Assembly (NCBI RefSeq): GCF_932274485.2
Contig: NC_065884.2
Coordinates: 70,020,046 to 70,084,045, forward strand
Source: Patella vulgata
Lineage: Eukaryota > Mollusca > Gastropoda > Patellidae
Length of the DNA stretch: 64,000 bases
Reading direction: 5' to 3'
A model generated the notes under the pieces. The model worked only from the letters and a program-made list of their open reading frames with translations, ran no database searches and was not told the DNA's origin. Positions 1-11,140 of this stretch are shown here, one piece after another. Positions within the stretch are counted from its first letter, which is position 1. Each line of letters begins with the position of its first letter. Both the position numbers and the translations under genes were made by a program.

Positions 1-619
1 TTATGTGATAGACAAAAACTAAAATTGTGTTATGAAAAATACCACAGTGCTGTATCATTTTATATCCATCCAAAAAACGAAGACAGTAATTTATTCAGGA
101 ATATTACCGACACGAATTTCAAGCCGGAACGTGAATATGGAAAATTTTCCGAACAGTGTAGCTGTAGGCCTACCTATTATTAAAGGTAATGGAAGCTTAT
201 AATTTTAAAACCATTTCCTACGGGACCTTATTTGACTCAATTCTGGGCTATTGTGCTAACAATCTAGGGCGGGATAAGCGAGTTTATGCCAACGCCATTC
301 CTCAACGTTATCGCCAGGCGTCAAGTTTTTTTGTGTAATTGTTTGAAGTTGACCTAGTTTAATGAGAAAAACCGTAAATTATGTAGCCATGAATAGATTT
401 GTTGCCATTAAATTGAAATGAAATTAAGTTACTAAACCCTTAGTCCTTCTGTGGTGTACTGGCTTTATATGTACTTCCATTATTCTGATCATTCTGCGCT
501 TCACTTGGAAACTATAAATATTATTATTATTGGTTGGGCCTGCGTGTCACCTGAAGGACCCACATGATCACATGCCACACAGGTCCTGCGGGCCTGTGCT
601 TGGAAAATGTTTGTTTCAG
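1..619. other. AT-rich stretch without a recognisable gene
   Basis: No open frame of note, no splice-flanked coding block and no repeat family shared with the rest of the window is visible here. It precedes the first 160-bp-core repeat. Confidence 0.5.
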
Positions 620-1054
620 ACACTGCCGATAATGCGCAAATATGAAAGGAACCAAGATCTTTGGGTTATCAACTTACATTTCAAGTTTTAACAAAATCGG
701 ATAAAAATTGTGACCTCTATAGGGTCAACAACCTTGATATACCATATTTTTACGCTATTTGAGAACAAGGGGCGGTCATTTTGTCTGTTAGTTTTGGGCC
801 GATTTTCACGAAATTCGAACTCAGCCATCCTTAGGGTGACCTGTATAGAGTCCACAAGCCAAAAAACGTGATTTTTTGTACAATCAGGGGCCATAATTCA
901 GGAAGTTACGGTCCGATATACGCGAATATCGAAAGGAACCGAGATCTTTGGGTAATAAACTTACATTTCTAGTTTCAAAGATAGGTTGCCAGGCAACGAA
1001 ACATACGCCCACAGCAGCTAAATCGTCCGAGCAGTCGACAAGGGTTGTCACATC
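620..1054 (-). repeat. 160-bp-core repeat, reverse orientation, with cap
   Basis: Read on the minus strand this carries the 160-bp unit with its landmarks GGCCCCTGATTGTAC, TCCTTTCGATATTCGCG and the block around CCTATAGAGGTCAC. It ends (981-1054) in a cap containing the hairpin GTTGCCAGGCAAC followed by ACATACGCCCACAGCAGCT. The same cap closes the copy at 3089-3160 and lies inverted at 35413-35476. Non-autonomous, no coding capacity. Confidence 0.75.
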
Positions 1055-1084
1055 TTTATTCCTTTGTAGGTAATTGGGGGCCTT

Positions 1085-1875
1085 TACAAGACACTTCCAT
1101 ACAGATCATATTATAATTTTTGCCATTTGAGGGTTCACAAGGTTCTACAAATTGAAACAAGGGTCTCAGCTCTGGAAGTAATCTACAGAAATTGTTGCAT
1201 ATTAATTTCATACATATCGGATGATAACTTTCATCAATTGAGCATTAACAAGGTTGAACAAAGTGAAACAAGGGCAATAACTGTAGAAGTAATAAACGTA
1301 AATTGCTGAAATTCAAAAAAAGGTTTCTTCTCCTTACTAATTTAAATGACGCATGTAAATTTCATACAGATCGGCAGATAACTTCTGATGTTAGAGCGTT
1401 CACAACGTTCAATAAAGTGAAACAAGGGCCATAACTCTAGACGTAATGAACAGAAATTGTTGAAATTCAATAAGCTTCTTCATTTCACTAATTTAAATAA
1501 GGCATATAAATTTCAGAAAGATTGGATGATAACTTTTGGCAATAGAGCGTTCACAAGGTTTAATAAAGTAAAACAAGGGCCATAACTCTAGACGTAATAC
1601 ACAGAAATTGCTGAAATTGAATAGGCTTCTTCGTTTCACTAATTAAAATAATGCATATAAATTTCAGAAATATAGGATGATAACTTTTGGGGTTAGAGCG
1701 TCATACATGTACGGTTAAACAAAGTGAAAAAAGGGCCATAACTCTAGAAGTAATAAACGGAAATTGCTGAAATTCAACAAGTTTCGTCAAAATCGGATAA
1801 GAATTGTGACCTGTAGAGAGTCCACAAACAATTGTGGACGGACGGACAGGGGCAACGTCATAATACGTCCACATA
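1085..1875 (-). repeat. 150-bp-core tandem array with terminal module
   Basis: About four diverged units of 150 bp; the landmark AGAGCGTTCACAA recurs at about 1395 and 1545, and AAGGGCCATAACTCTAGA recurs in each unit. The right edge (about 1790-1875) is the reverse complement of the left terminal module of the 160-bp elements (GTCCACAAACAATTGTGGAC, then CGTCCACAT). The element therefore runs right to left and uses the same end as its 160-bp cousins. Confidence 0.8.
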
Positions 1876-1916
1876 AAAAGTACAGAATACTTCAGCTAGA
1901 CTTGTTACTTAACTAA

Positions 1917-2262
1917 GAAATGTGACCACATAACTCCTGTTTTATATAATTTACAATGGTTACCTGTTAAATATCGAATTGATTTTAAGATTTTATTACT
2001 TACTTTTAAATGTTTAAATAATTTAAGCTCCTGTTTACCTCTCAGATCTTTTAGAACTTTATACACCTGGCCGAACATTACGTACATCAGATAAACTACC
2101 TTTAAAGCACAAAACTGTTCAACTAGTCTCTTATGGTCAGCGCTCTTTTAGTTATCAAGCACCTGTTTTATGGAATAATCTACCATTTAGTTTAAGATGT
2201 TGTACATCTCTATATTCTTTTAAAAAAACAACTTAAACACATTTATTTAACCAGGCTTTTAA
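1917..2262 (+). mobile_element. LINE 3' end (C-terminus of reverse transcriptase ORF)
   Basis: Plus-strand translation gives the stereotyped end of many non-LTR retrotransposon ORF2 proteins: ITPVLYNLQWLPVKYRIDFK, then LLLTFKCLN, a TPGR..LRSS-like stretch, a YGQR.F.YQAPVLWNNLP-like stretch, and a final SFKK.LKTHLF-like end before a short run of AT-rich sequence. The frame is broken several times, so this is an old 5'-truncated copy. No reverse transcriptase core is left here. Clade not assigned. Confidence 0.7.
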
Positions 2263-2308
2263 CTGATTCTGTATACAATCGTTAACATGTCCATAATCTT
2301 GTTGTTTA

Positions 2309-3160
2309 TTATACGCCCACATTTTCATGAGGACGTATATTGTCGTCGCTCCTGTCAGTCCGGACGTACATGCACATCCGTCCACAATTTGTTTGTGGAC
2401 ACTCTACAGGTCACAATTCTTATCTGATTTTGACGAAACTTGAAATATATAGGTTTATCTCCAAAAGATCTCGGTTGCTTTCGATATCGGCATGTATCAG
2501 ATCGAAACTTCATGGATTATGGCCCCTGATTGTACGAAACATCACGTTTTTAGCTTGTGAACCCTATAGAGGTCACAATTTTAATCCTATTTTGATGAAA
2601 TGTGAAATGTAAGTTTATAACCCAAAGATCTTGGTTCCTTTCGATATTCGCGCACATCGGACTGTTACTTCCTGAATTATGGCCCCTGCTTGTACGAAAA
2701 ATCGTGTTTTTAGCGTGTGGACCCTATAGAGGTTATAATTTTTATCCGATTTCAAAAACCGTTTGAATATCACGGTTACACCCTAAGGATGGTTGTATTC
2801 AAATTTCGTAAAAATCTGATCAAAACTGACAGACAAAATGGCCGTCCCTCGTACTCAAATAGCGTAAAAATATTGTATATGAATGTTGTGGACCCTCTAG
2901 AGGTCACAAGTTTCTTCTGATTTTGATGAAACTTGAAATTTAAGTTTATAACCCAAAGATCTTGGTTCCTTTCGATATTCGTGCATATCAGATCATTACT
3001 TCCTGACTTATGGTCCCTGATTGTACGAAAAATCACATTTTTAGCTTGAGGTCCCTCTAGAGGTCACAGTTATCAGATTTAAAAAGATAGGTTGCCAGGC
3101 AACGAAACATACGCCCACAGCAGCTATATCGTCCGGGAAGTCAACAAGAGTTGTTGCATA
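2309..3160 (+). repeat. 160-bp-core element with left terminal module and cap
   Basis: Starts with ATACGCCCACATTTTCATG and the module ending CACAATTTGTTTGTGGAC, then carries about four units of the core. The phrase TTTTAGC(T/G)TGTGGACCCTATAGA recurs 160 bp apart (about 2551 and 2711). It closes at 3089-3160 with the GTTGCCAGGCAAC hairpin cap seen at 981-1054. Open frames across it are repeat translations, not genes. Confidence 0.8.
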
Positions 3161-3959
3161 TTTTTACTTTTTCCGGTAATGAAACATTTATAACAGTGCT
3201 TCACGTTTGACGCGAGCGATCGCTCTCGCTCTTCTCGGCTCGCGCAAACGTCAAAATAGAAGAGCTTTTTATCGCTCTGCTCCGAGGATAAAATCGCTCT
3301 CTTCATATTTTACATTTGTCAAAAAACGAACCCCAAACTGCAAATAAAGGCCATGTAACCAATCCTCGAATTATTGTCCAATGGGAAATGTGTTTCTGGC
3401 CCACAGGAAAATGTCGCTAAATTTGATTCTTGGTACTGGAAATTAGTGGAAACATATGATGCGTCAAGTAAATATTTTTGTTAACGTGAAAATATTCGTT
3501 ATTTTTATTGTATATAATGGCAAACTCAGTAGCACATTAATAAAAGGTAATACATGTTGGTCGTTGAGGTTACCGATCCATCCATTATACTATAAAGCAT
3601 GCAATATGCAAATAAGATTGTTTGATTCGTGCATGCATGCTGTCAGCCAATAGTAACAGTAAATTTTCCCACGGTTAGACCCCTCTAACCAATGAAAAAA
3701 ATAGTTGTTTTGAAAATTCCTCTTGGTTGAATATGACCAACAAAACAATGATTATGTCGCATCAGAGAATAATTAATGAACCTTAAAATAAATAGGCAGT
3801 GGATATTTAACCTTACATCCCACTTCTACTCGTTGCCACTAGCAACCTTTGATAAAACTGTCCCGTTTTGCAATAGATGCCTAAAACGCCTAAAAGTATG
3901 GTGTATCAGAAATGTACAGAAAGAATACTGTTCATTTCTGATACACGGATACTTTTATG

Positions 3960-4290
3960 CCGTTTTAGATACCTATCAAGCAATAAGTAGCGGACGTTTC
4001 GACCCAGATCGCAATTGATAACAATGGCTCTATCCAATGTACATGAAACAACTAGTCAAAATCATAGTAACAAAACAAAATGGGGGGAACTACATGGCAG
4101 CTCAAAAACATATACAATGACATTAAATTAACATAACAACATATTACAAAAATCAATTATTATACATATCAATTGGCATAATTTGGTTTGATTTATATTA
4201 ATGTGCAAAATATATAAATTAGAATATTGAATAATTATTTTAATTAATTGTGATGATAGAAGGCACAGTTCTCTTGCTGGACACTTCACA
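3960..4290 (+). repeat. dispersed repeat, copy 1 (pair with 10108-10455)
   Basis: Shares long blocks with 10108-10455, among them TTTTAGATACCTATCAAGCA, ACATGAAACAACTAGTCAAA, ATTAAATTAACATAACAACA, TAATTTGGTTTGATTTATAT and GCAGTTCTCTTGCTGGACAC (here GCACAGTTCTC). The two copies are in the same orientation and diverged by scattered substitutions and small indels. No coding sense. Confidence 0.8.
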
Positions 4291-4717
4291 GGCATTGAAA
4301 ATAAGCAGGATGAAAAAAATGCCTAGAAATTTATTACAAATAAATTTCAACGGAAGAACTATCTGCCGATGCATACTTTCACCAGGAATGACCCACGTTT
4401 CGCATTTCCTTTATACTACATTTAATAATATCGCAGTCCTCTACGCCATAGACAAGTTGTTTTGACGGTGTGGTCTAAACAAACAAGTGATTGTTTTACG
4501 CTCAGAGTATCATAGCAAGACGCACGTGTAAATACTACTCAGGTCGTCTCTCCACTGCGAAATCATTCTACCATGAAATGTAACGTGAGGCTCAGAAAGG
4601 GATAAATAATGAAAGAGCAGAAAGTATTTGTCACTTTTTGGTTGAAACGACTCGATAATAAATACTATTTTTCACATTTTGCTTCACAATACTCAATAGA
4701 AATGTGATGTAAGTAAC

Positions 4718-4845
4718 TTATTAGCACCTTTCCGAGGTGTATCGGTGAATATCAGGACAGTTTTGGTCGGGAGCCGCCTCGGCTGGGCCCCTCGACCAAA
4801 ACTGTCCTGATATTCACCGATACACCTCGGAAAGTGTGCTAATAA
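4718..4845. repeat. 128-bp palindromic MITE-like element
   Basis: Arms of about 55 bp run from TTATTAGCAC to GTGCTAATAA and share GGTGTATCGGTGAATATCAG and GACAGTTTTGGTCG, separated by a GC-rich loop of about 23 bases. The arms are almost identical, suggesting a young foldback. It abuts the next element directly. Confidence 0.8.
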
Positions 4846-4847
4846 CT

Positions 4848-5257
4848 ACTACGTATACGGCACTTTACTATTTGTTTTTTGTCTAACATTACTTCCTTTT
4901 CCGTTTCTTATAAAGGAATGAAATAGCCATACTTGAATTTCTCTAGTGGAAACTGGAAAATTATTTTTAAAAGAAAATAAGATAACAAATGTAAATTGTA
5001 GAAAAGCATTTAGAATATTATTCTATTTTGGTCGAGGGCACATTTCTGCGGATTTTGGTTTTTAATTAAGTACTAAGACTGTCAGTGGATTATGTTTTTA
5101 CCCGTAAAATCGTGCTTCTGCACCGAACTTGAAAGACCATTTACCAAAATGGCGGAATATATCTTTACTTTCTGCCATTTTGAATCAGAAATGATGTACG
5201 GTAAAATAGCGGAAGTAGATACTTTGCCGTATACGGTTAAATATCCACTTCGTAATA
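4848..5257 (+). mobile_element. CCGTATACGG-ended element, copy 1
   Basis: Reverse-complement counterpart of 49553-50098. Both share, in order, the block around TTTGTTTTTTGTCTA, the GAAATAGCCATACTTGAATT-like block, a TTTAGAATATTATTCTATTT-like block, GACTGTCAGTGG and the end CCGTATACGGTTAAATATCC. The left end is partly lost where the 4718-4845 palindrome abuts. The open frame from 5092 lies inside the element and continues past it; I do not regard it as a host gene. Confidence 0.7.
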
Positions 5258-5510
5258 AATATGTACAAAAAAGAAAGAAAATAAGATACAGTCAGAACAG
5301 TTTTCCAAATGTTCAATTGATCACGTACGCAGATGCATCGAGGATTCGAGCACCTCACGCGATTTTCTATAATAAGCAGCCTATAGGCCTAAGTGTGGGC
5401 AGGGCCGTAACTAGCTCAGAGCAACGAGGGGGGCGGGAAGTGTTCTCGGGGGTGCTGTAATATTGACGGACAATGTATATCTATTTTTTTATGGTTGAAA
5501 ATTTTTACAC

Positions 5511-5530
5511 GGGGGGGGGGGGGGGGGGGG
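5511..5530 (+). repeat. G20 homopolymer
   Basis: Twenty consecutive G residues, followed by CGAAAC and then a C-rich complement-like stretch ending CCCGCACCCCC. Such runs are prone to length error in assembly. Confidence 0.9.
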
Positions 5531-6095
5531 CGAAACTTTTTAAAGCCCCCGCACCCCCTCTTGGAGTTTTTTTAATGGTTTTCAAAAAAAGAAAATAATT
5601 TACATAAATAGAAATAAATATAGAATTTAATCAGACAGACCTGTCATTTATAATTTTCCACGTCACACATTATCCATGCACACAAACACGATTAAATGGT
5701 TTTGATTCTTATTTTGATCCATGTGAATATCGTAGTTAATTTCTTTGACATCAGCAGGACTAAAAATTTGCGCAAATCGACGCACTAGCTGTAAGTCTTG
5801 ATGTGGATTCCGCTTAGTAAAACATGTTTTAAGTTTAATTTAGACGTCTATGACCCTGCCGTTGAGAAATGTGTAGAATTCGGATTCTAAAATATAGGTA
5901 TAAAATGGAATATCAAACACGTCGTTGCACCTGTACATGACACTATACTATTATTAATCACGTGCAGAGGACAGTTGGAGACAAAACGGGCAACATCGAA
6001 TTGTTACGGTGCAGACTTTGTGCCAAAATTATCAGGGCGTCAAAGTTAAACTTAAGATTTTTTCTGTGACTTTTGTTTATGGTTTTCATCATGTC

Positions 6096-6464
6096 CAATC
6101 TGGTTAAAATAAAGATCTATATTTCGTTTTGTTTTTTTATACTTTCGATGGCCTACACTACAAGAAGATCTGACAAGTTATAGCTTAGGTCATGTCAGGG
6201 GGTCAAAAGATCGACTTTTGACCTATGACGTCAGACATTTGATTAACCAATCAGCATTGATGTTACTAGTGGATTACCCACAGTTCCGGGCAAAAAAGGT
6301 CAAACACTCGATTCGACAGACCATTCGATTGGCTGACCCCTCATTTCAAGCAGAACACGAGTTAAATATCAAGTCTTTCAGATCCAAGTGTAGTAAAGAC
6401 AAGTAAACGAAATTTTGAACTACATGTATAAAAACGAAATAGGATCTGTGTTTTAACCAGATTG
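6096..6464 (+). mobile_element. CAATCTGGTTAAAA MITE, copy 1
   Basis: Inverted ends CAATCTGGTTAAAA, followed inside by a GATCTATATTTCGTTTTG-like stretch, bound about 370 bp. Other copies: 40916-41257 (inverted), 42020-42242 (inverted, truncated) and 51787-52163 (same direction). Conserved inner words include AACCAATCAGCATTGATGTT and ATTACCCACAGTTCC. The 62-codon open frame in it is not conserved between copies. Confidence 0.8.
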
Positions 6465-6879
6465 CATCAAGTCAGTATAGGAGTGAAAGATTGATACTGA
6501 AATTTCATTTTTCTTTTTATTTATTCTAATAAATATCGAAACACATATCTTTATTTTCTAAGTATTAATGGTCAATAAATGGCTTCATCTATGGTCAAAG
6601 TATAGTATGAAATACACGAATGGTCCTTCTAAACAATGGATTAGAGTTGAGAAGTGCTATTTTTGCAGGAGCTATTTTCAGCTGTTGTAATTTTAAAGCT
6701 TTTTATGGCTCCTCTATTTTTTTCAAACGTGAAGCACTGTTTATAATACATTAAAATCTAATTAAGAGTAATTAAGTAATTATCAGAAAACCATTAGAAT
6801 TTGTTTGGTTTTTATAAAGTTCTGCCCCATGCTAACGTTTAGTATACGAAACTTTTAACATCATGGATTTAGCTGTTCA

Positions 6880-7650
6880 AGTTATAAAGATTCATTGAAA
6901 ATCAATATACTTGTTCGTCTCAAGACCTTAAACTCTGTGTATCAATCTGAAGTCAATCGGATGATAACTTTAGCCACTAGAGCGTCACAAGATTTTTCAA
7001 AGTGATCAGGGCCATAACTCTGGCAGCAATTATACGAAATCGTTGAAAATCAATATGATTCTTTATCTCATGGCCTCAAACACTGTGTATAAATTTAAAG
7101 TCAATCAGATATTAACTTTAGCCTCTAGAGCGTCCACAAGATTTTTCAAAGTGATCAAGGGCCATAACTCTGGCAGTATTTATCGGAAATCGCTGAAAAT
7201 CAATAGGCTTTTTCGTTTCATGACCTTAAACACTGTGTATAAATTTAAAGTCAATTGAATATTAACTTTGACCTGTAGAGCGTCCACAAGATTTTTTGAA
7301 GTGATCAAGGGCCATAACTTAGGCAGTAATTATCGAAAATCGTTGAAAATCGATAGGCTTCTTCGTCTCATGACCTTAAACACTGTGTATAAATTTAAAG
7401 TCAATTGAATATTAACTTTGACCTGTAGAGCGTCTACAAGATTTTTTGAAGTGATCAAGGGCCATAACTTAGGCAGTAATTATCGAAAATCGTTGAAAAT
7501 CGATAGGCTTCTTCGTCTCATGACCTTAAACACTGTGTATAAATTTAAAGTCAATCGGATATTAACTGTAGCCTCTAGAGCGTCCACAAGCAATTGTGGA
7601 CGCCGGACCGACGGGGGCATCAACAATATACGACCACATTTCAATGTGGT
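6880..7650 (-). repeat. 150-bp-core tandem array, four to five units
   Basis: The phrase CGTCCACAAG (or variant) recurs at 6983, 7131, 7281, 7431 and 7580, i.e. every 149-150 bp, with GATCAAGGGCCATAACT and CTTAAACACTGTGTATAAAT in each unit. The right edge (7578-7650) is the shared terminal module in inverted orientation, ending CCACATTTCAATGTGG. Units three and four are nearly identical, suggesting recent local duplication. Confidence 0.85.
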
Positions 7651-7762
7651 TAAAAACAAAGTCATGGGTATCACAAAACCATCTTTTATAGTATCTAACG
7701 TTTCGTAAGTCTAAAAACCTACTTCTTCAGAGAATACAAGCTACACAAATATATTTGGATTC

Positions 7763-8118
7763 ACACATTTCAATGTGGGCGTATAAAAACGTTTGAATAT
7801 ATCACCTTTACACCCGAAGGATGGTTGAGTTCAAAGTTCGTAAAAATCAGACCAAATCTGACAGACAAAATGGCCGCTCTTGTACTCGAATAGCGTAAAA
7901 ATATGGTACATCAAGGTTGTGGATCCTCTAGAGGTGACAATTTTCTTCTGACATTGATGAAACTTGAAATGTAAGTTTATAACCCAAATATCTCAGTTCC
8001 TTTCGATATTCGCGCATTTCGGACCGTAACTTCCTGAATTATGGCCCCTGATTGTACAAAAAATGCGTTTTTAGCTTTGTGGACCCTATAGAGGTCCTAA
8101 TTTTTTATCCGGTTACTC
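7763..8118 (+). repeat. 160-bp-core repeat fragment
   Basis: Begins with CACATTTCAATGTGGGCGTA, then about two 160-bp units with CTTCCTGAATTATGGCCCC and TGTGGACCCTATAGAGGTC. It lies head-to-head with the preceding 150-bp array. Confidence 0.75.
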
Positions 8119-9165
8119 TCTGAAACAGAAAGGGCAGGGGCCTCTTTCACAAGGTTCTGTGCCATAGGAACGTAGCTTGCCAATGTTTGCTTGCCAATGT
8201 TTGCGGCTGCTTATTGGCCCCAGTCCCAATGACTACTCTACCCTGCAATTTCCAGCCAGCGTAATGTATCTATAAGAGACATTTTTTCCTAGTTCCTACT
8301 GGCGGTTCACAAATATTGCATTCAAAAATTCAAATAAGAACATAAACACGACTAATAAACAGTATCATATTGATTATAACAGTATAATGTATATATTGGT
8401 TACACTATATATATCACAAAACATCAATCATTAGATAATAATAATTATTCACTAATTATAAAAATCATTTTAACTCGTAGGAGTTATCTTTTACCCTTAT
8501 AATCTACCCTGGTTAGAAAGGTATGGACAATTAATGAAGGTATTTAAATATGATTATGACGAGAGAACATAACACTATAGACTTCTATAAGACATATACA
8601 TGACATGTTTATAAATTTAGAAATGACAATGTCCTACATGCTAATGTAGTACTTTATTTGTTGTGTTCCTTGTGATCGTAAATAATACTGCAACAACAAT
8701 GATTTCACAGCTTTATTAGTAAACTGGAAATAACTTTGCAGGTTCCTCGTTCTCAAATATATAATGACTGGTAAGAATTTCTGGGTGAGCTCTATCTAGC
8801 TCTCCTCTACACCCTAATTTATACCCCCTACTTTTTCCAGGTCTTCAATAACCTTGACGTGAATTTCCACGCCATATAAGGAATAAAACTCTATATTTCC
8901 CACAAACAAGACAGGCAACATTACCTATTTTTGGTCAACCGACCATAGGTCAATAAACAGCTAGAATTTGATGACTATTTTGACAATGATTATAATTTAA
9001 CTAAAACATCACTGTTTTTAACGAACAACTATAACCACCTTCATTTAGTACTTATGATTTGACTTTATAGACAAAATTAAAGAGACAATTTTATAAAGAG
9101 CCAAAATTGTCTCAAGGGCCATAGTGCTACACTAACAAATAATGTAATATTATAGTATTAGTAAA

Positions 9166-9200
<35 letters not shown>

Positions 9201-10107
9201 TCGCGAACATCCTGGCTCTTGACTGCTTCAATAATTGTATTTTTACTTTCGAGAAGGATGCGCTATGATTGATAATAATAGTAATAATAATCATACCGGC
9301 TATCTATAATGGCGTGTACCAAGCTCAAGGGCAGTTAACTCTGTTTGGCTTAATATTTGGTCCAAAAACTGGTTATGATTTTAAGCGGAAAAGTAGGTAT
9401 CGAATTACGTTTGACCGTACCTTTACTTTTGTTGGCAGGTGGTGTAACTTGGTGGGAGATGTTCGGGAGAATGTTGGGCCTGTGGAATATGACAATTGGA
9501 CCCTATCAGGTGAGTGGAAGGATTTTTTCTAGAATTTTAAAAAGTTCAAATATTTTCCATTTCTTTACGTAAGAATATTCCAACATAATTTTACGACACT
9601 TTAGAGAATATTCTATTCATGAAAAATTAAAAACCGAATTGTCATGGACGTAATCATGCGTTAAATTGAGAATTAAGTAAAAATTCAGCAAATAATGGTA
9701 CATGGCAATAAACCAGAAGTTGAATATCCATCATGGAAGCTTATGGCGAGCACTGTAGCTATTTGTTTTCATTCCGTAAAAATGTGCTTATTCTGCCTTT
9801 TTTTACATAGATCGGTTACAACATGACTTAGAAAATAAAACTACCCATGTTTATAATAATATATTAATGGTAAAATTTTAGCCGATATTATTCGATCTGT
9901 AGAAAATGGACCGAAACCGACCCGTAGATACGGCATAAATGAAACAGTGTAGTGTCCTCTAACAAGAGGTCTGCTATCAGTGAAGGTAATTCTGCCACCA
10001 GTGACTTCTTCCCTTGCTCAAAAACGAACAACAACTTGTTAATTAAATAACCATTTATTCGTAAAGAACTTCTAAACTCAGGAGTCTTAGTTACAAACAA
10101 CGTTGCA
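8119..10107. other. gene-poor stretch; polyA run; one possible exon
   Basis: No confident gene. A run of A residues lies at about 9172-9196. An open stretch of about 150 bp ends at CCCTATCAG|GTGAGTGG near 9510, a good splice donor, and one frame there is hydrophobic (LLLLAGGVTWWEMF). I see no acceptor-flanked partner exon and no family match, so this is only a candidate. Confidence 0.3.
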
Positions 10108-10455
10108 GTGTTTTAGATACCTATCAAGCAATGGACGTTTAGTCCGGCCCAGATCACAATGATAACGATGGCACTACACAAGGCACTAAAATAATGTACA
10201 TGAAACAACTAGTCAAAATCATAATAACAAAACAAACCGAGTGGAACTAAATGACAGTGCAAAAATATATACAATAGCATTAAATTAACATAACAACATA
10301 CTACGTAAAAAGATCACTATACATATTAAATGGCATATATATATATTCCATAATTTGGTTTGATTTATATTAATATACAAAGCATATAAATTAGGATATT
10401 GAATTATTTTAATCAATTATGGTGATAAGGAGCGCAGTTCTCTTGCTGGACACTT
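10108..10455 (+). repeat. dispersed repeat, copy 2
   Basis: Same-strand counterpart of 3960-4290 with the landmark phrases in the same order. It has a small expansion, an (AT)n run near 10338, that copy 1 lacks. Confidence 0.8.
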
Positions 10456-10749
10456 TATCAGTATGAACTCACGTTTTTAAAAGCAGAATTTGTATTAACA
10501 AAGAATAACTCACATAGACACTAAAGTGAAATGTTAGGCCAATTTATTATCACTGATATATGACATAATGTCATGTGATATTGCGAGTAGGCTGTCACTA
10601 GTAAGTAGACTTAGTAGTATCAGATTAGGTGGGTTTGAAAACTAATCCTTTGCACTGGTTTGTTTAGTTTATTTCATTTTATTTATTTTTTCTATGCACG
10701 CTGTTTACGATAGACTCTGAAGCAGAGGCCTCATGCGTTCAGTGATCAC

Positions 10750-11140
10750 ACTTTCTGTCATATCAAAAATTATTACCTCAACTAGTTGATAAAAAAAAAA
10801 AGAAACAGCTAGCAAAAAAAAAATGTTGTTTGAAACTTTCCAAATATTATTATATAATTTTTTTATATATCTAAAAAATATGTATTTATATAAAATGATA
10901 ACAATACATGGTATTATATAATAATAAATAAATAAATAAATAAATATTGGTTATTTATATAAAATGATAACAATACATGGTATTATATAATAATAAATAA
11001 ATAAATACATATTTTTTAGATATATAAAAAAATTATATAATAATATTTGGAAAGTTTCAAACAACAATTTTTTTTTGCTAGCTGTTTCTTTTTTTTTTTA
11101 TCAACTAGTTGAGGTAATAATTTTTGATATGACAGAAAGT
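10750..11140. repeat. 391-bp near-perfect palindrome with duplicated centre
   Basis: Left arm 10750-10889 begins ACTTTCTGTCATATC and right arm 11001-11140 is its reverse complement, including the CAACTAGTTGA and GCTAGC words and long A/T runs. The centre holds two direct copies of a 55-60 bp unit (ATAAAATGATAACAATACAT, then AATAAATAAATAAAT). No coding sense and no clear target duplication. Confidence 0.9.

Larger units (their letters stand above)
3194..6739. mobile_element. 3.5-kb element with 17-bp inverted ends and 7-bp target duplication
   Basis: The left end CAGTGCTTCACGTTTGA (3194-3210) is exactly inverted at the right end (6723-6739), and TTTATAA stands directly outside both ends (3187-3193 and 6740-6746). 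Just inside the left end is a GC-rich inverted motif built on GCGAGCGATCGCTCTCGC. The CAGTG start resembles hAT ends, but hAT normally duplicates 8 bp, so the superfamily is open. No transposase is recognisable; the interior holds four smaller repeats (3960-4290, 4718-4845, 4848-5257, 6096-6464). Confidence 0.7.

Noticed and set aside
5092-5460. 122-codon frame starting MFLPVKSCFCTELERPF
   Set aside because: Starts inside the CCGTATACGG element; the homologous stretch at 49.6 kb does not keep the frame.
6880-7650. CRISPR-like array
   Set aside because: Units are contiguous tandem copies with no unique spacers, in a eukaryotic genome.
7418-7708. 96-codon frame in the 150-bp array
   Set aside because: 150 is a multiple of three, so a frame stays open through repeat units; the content is repeat sequence.
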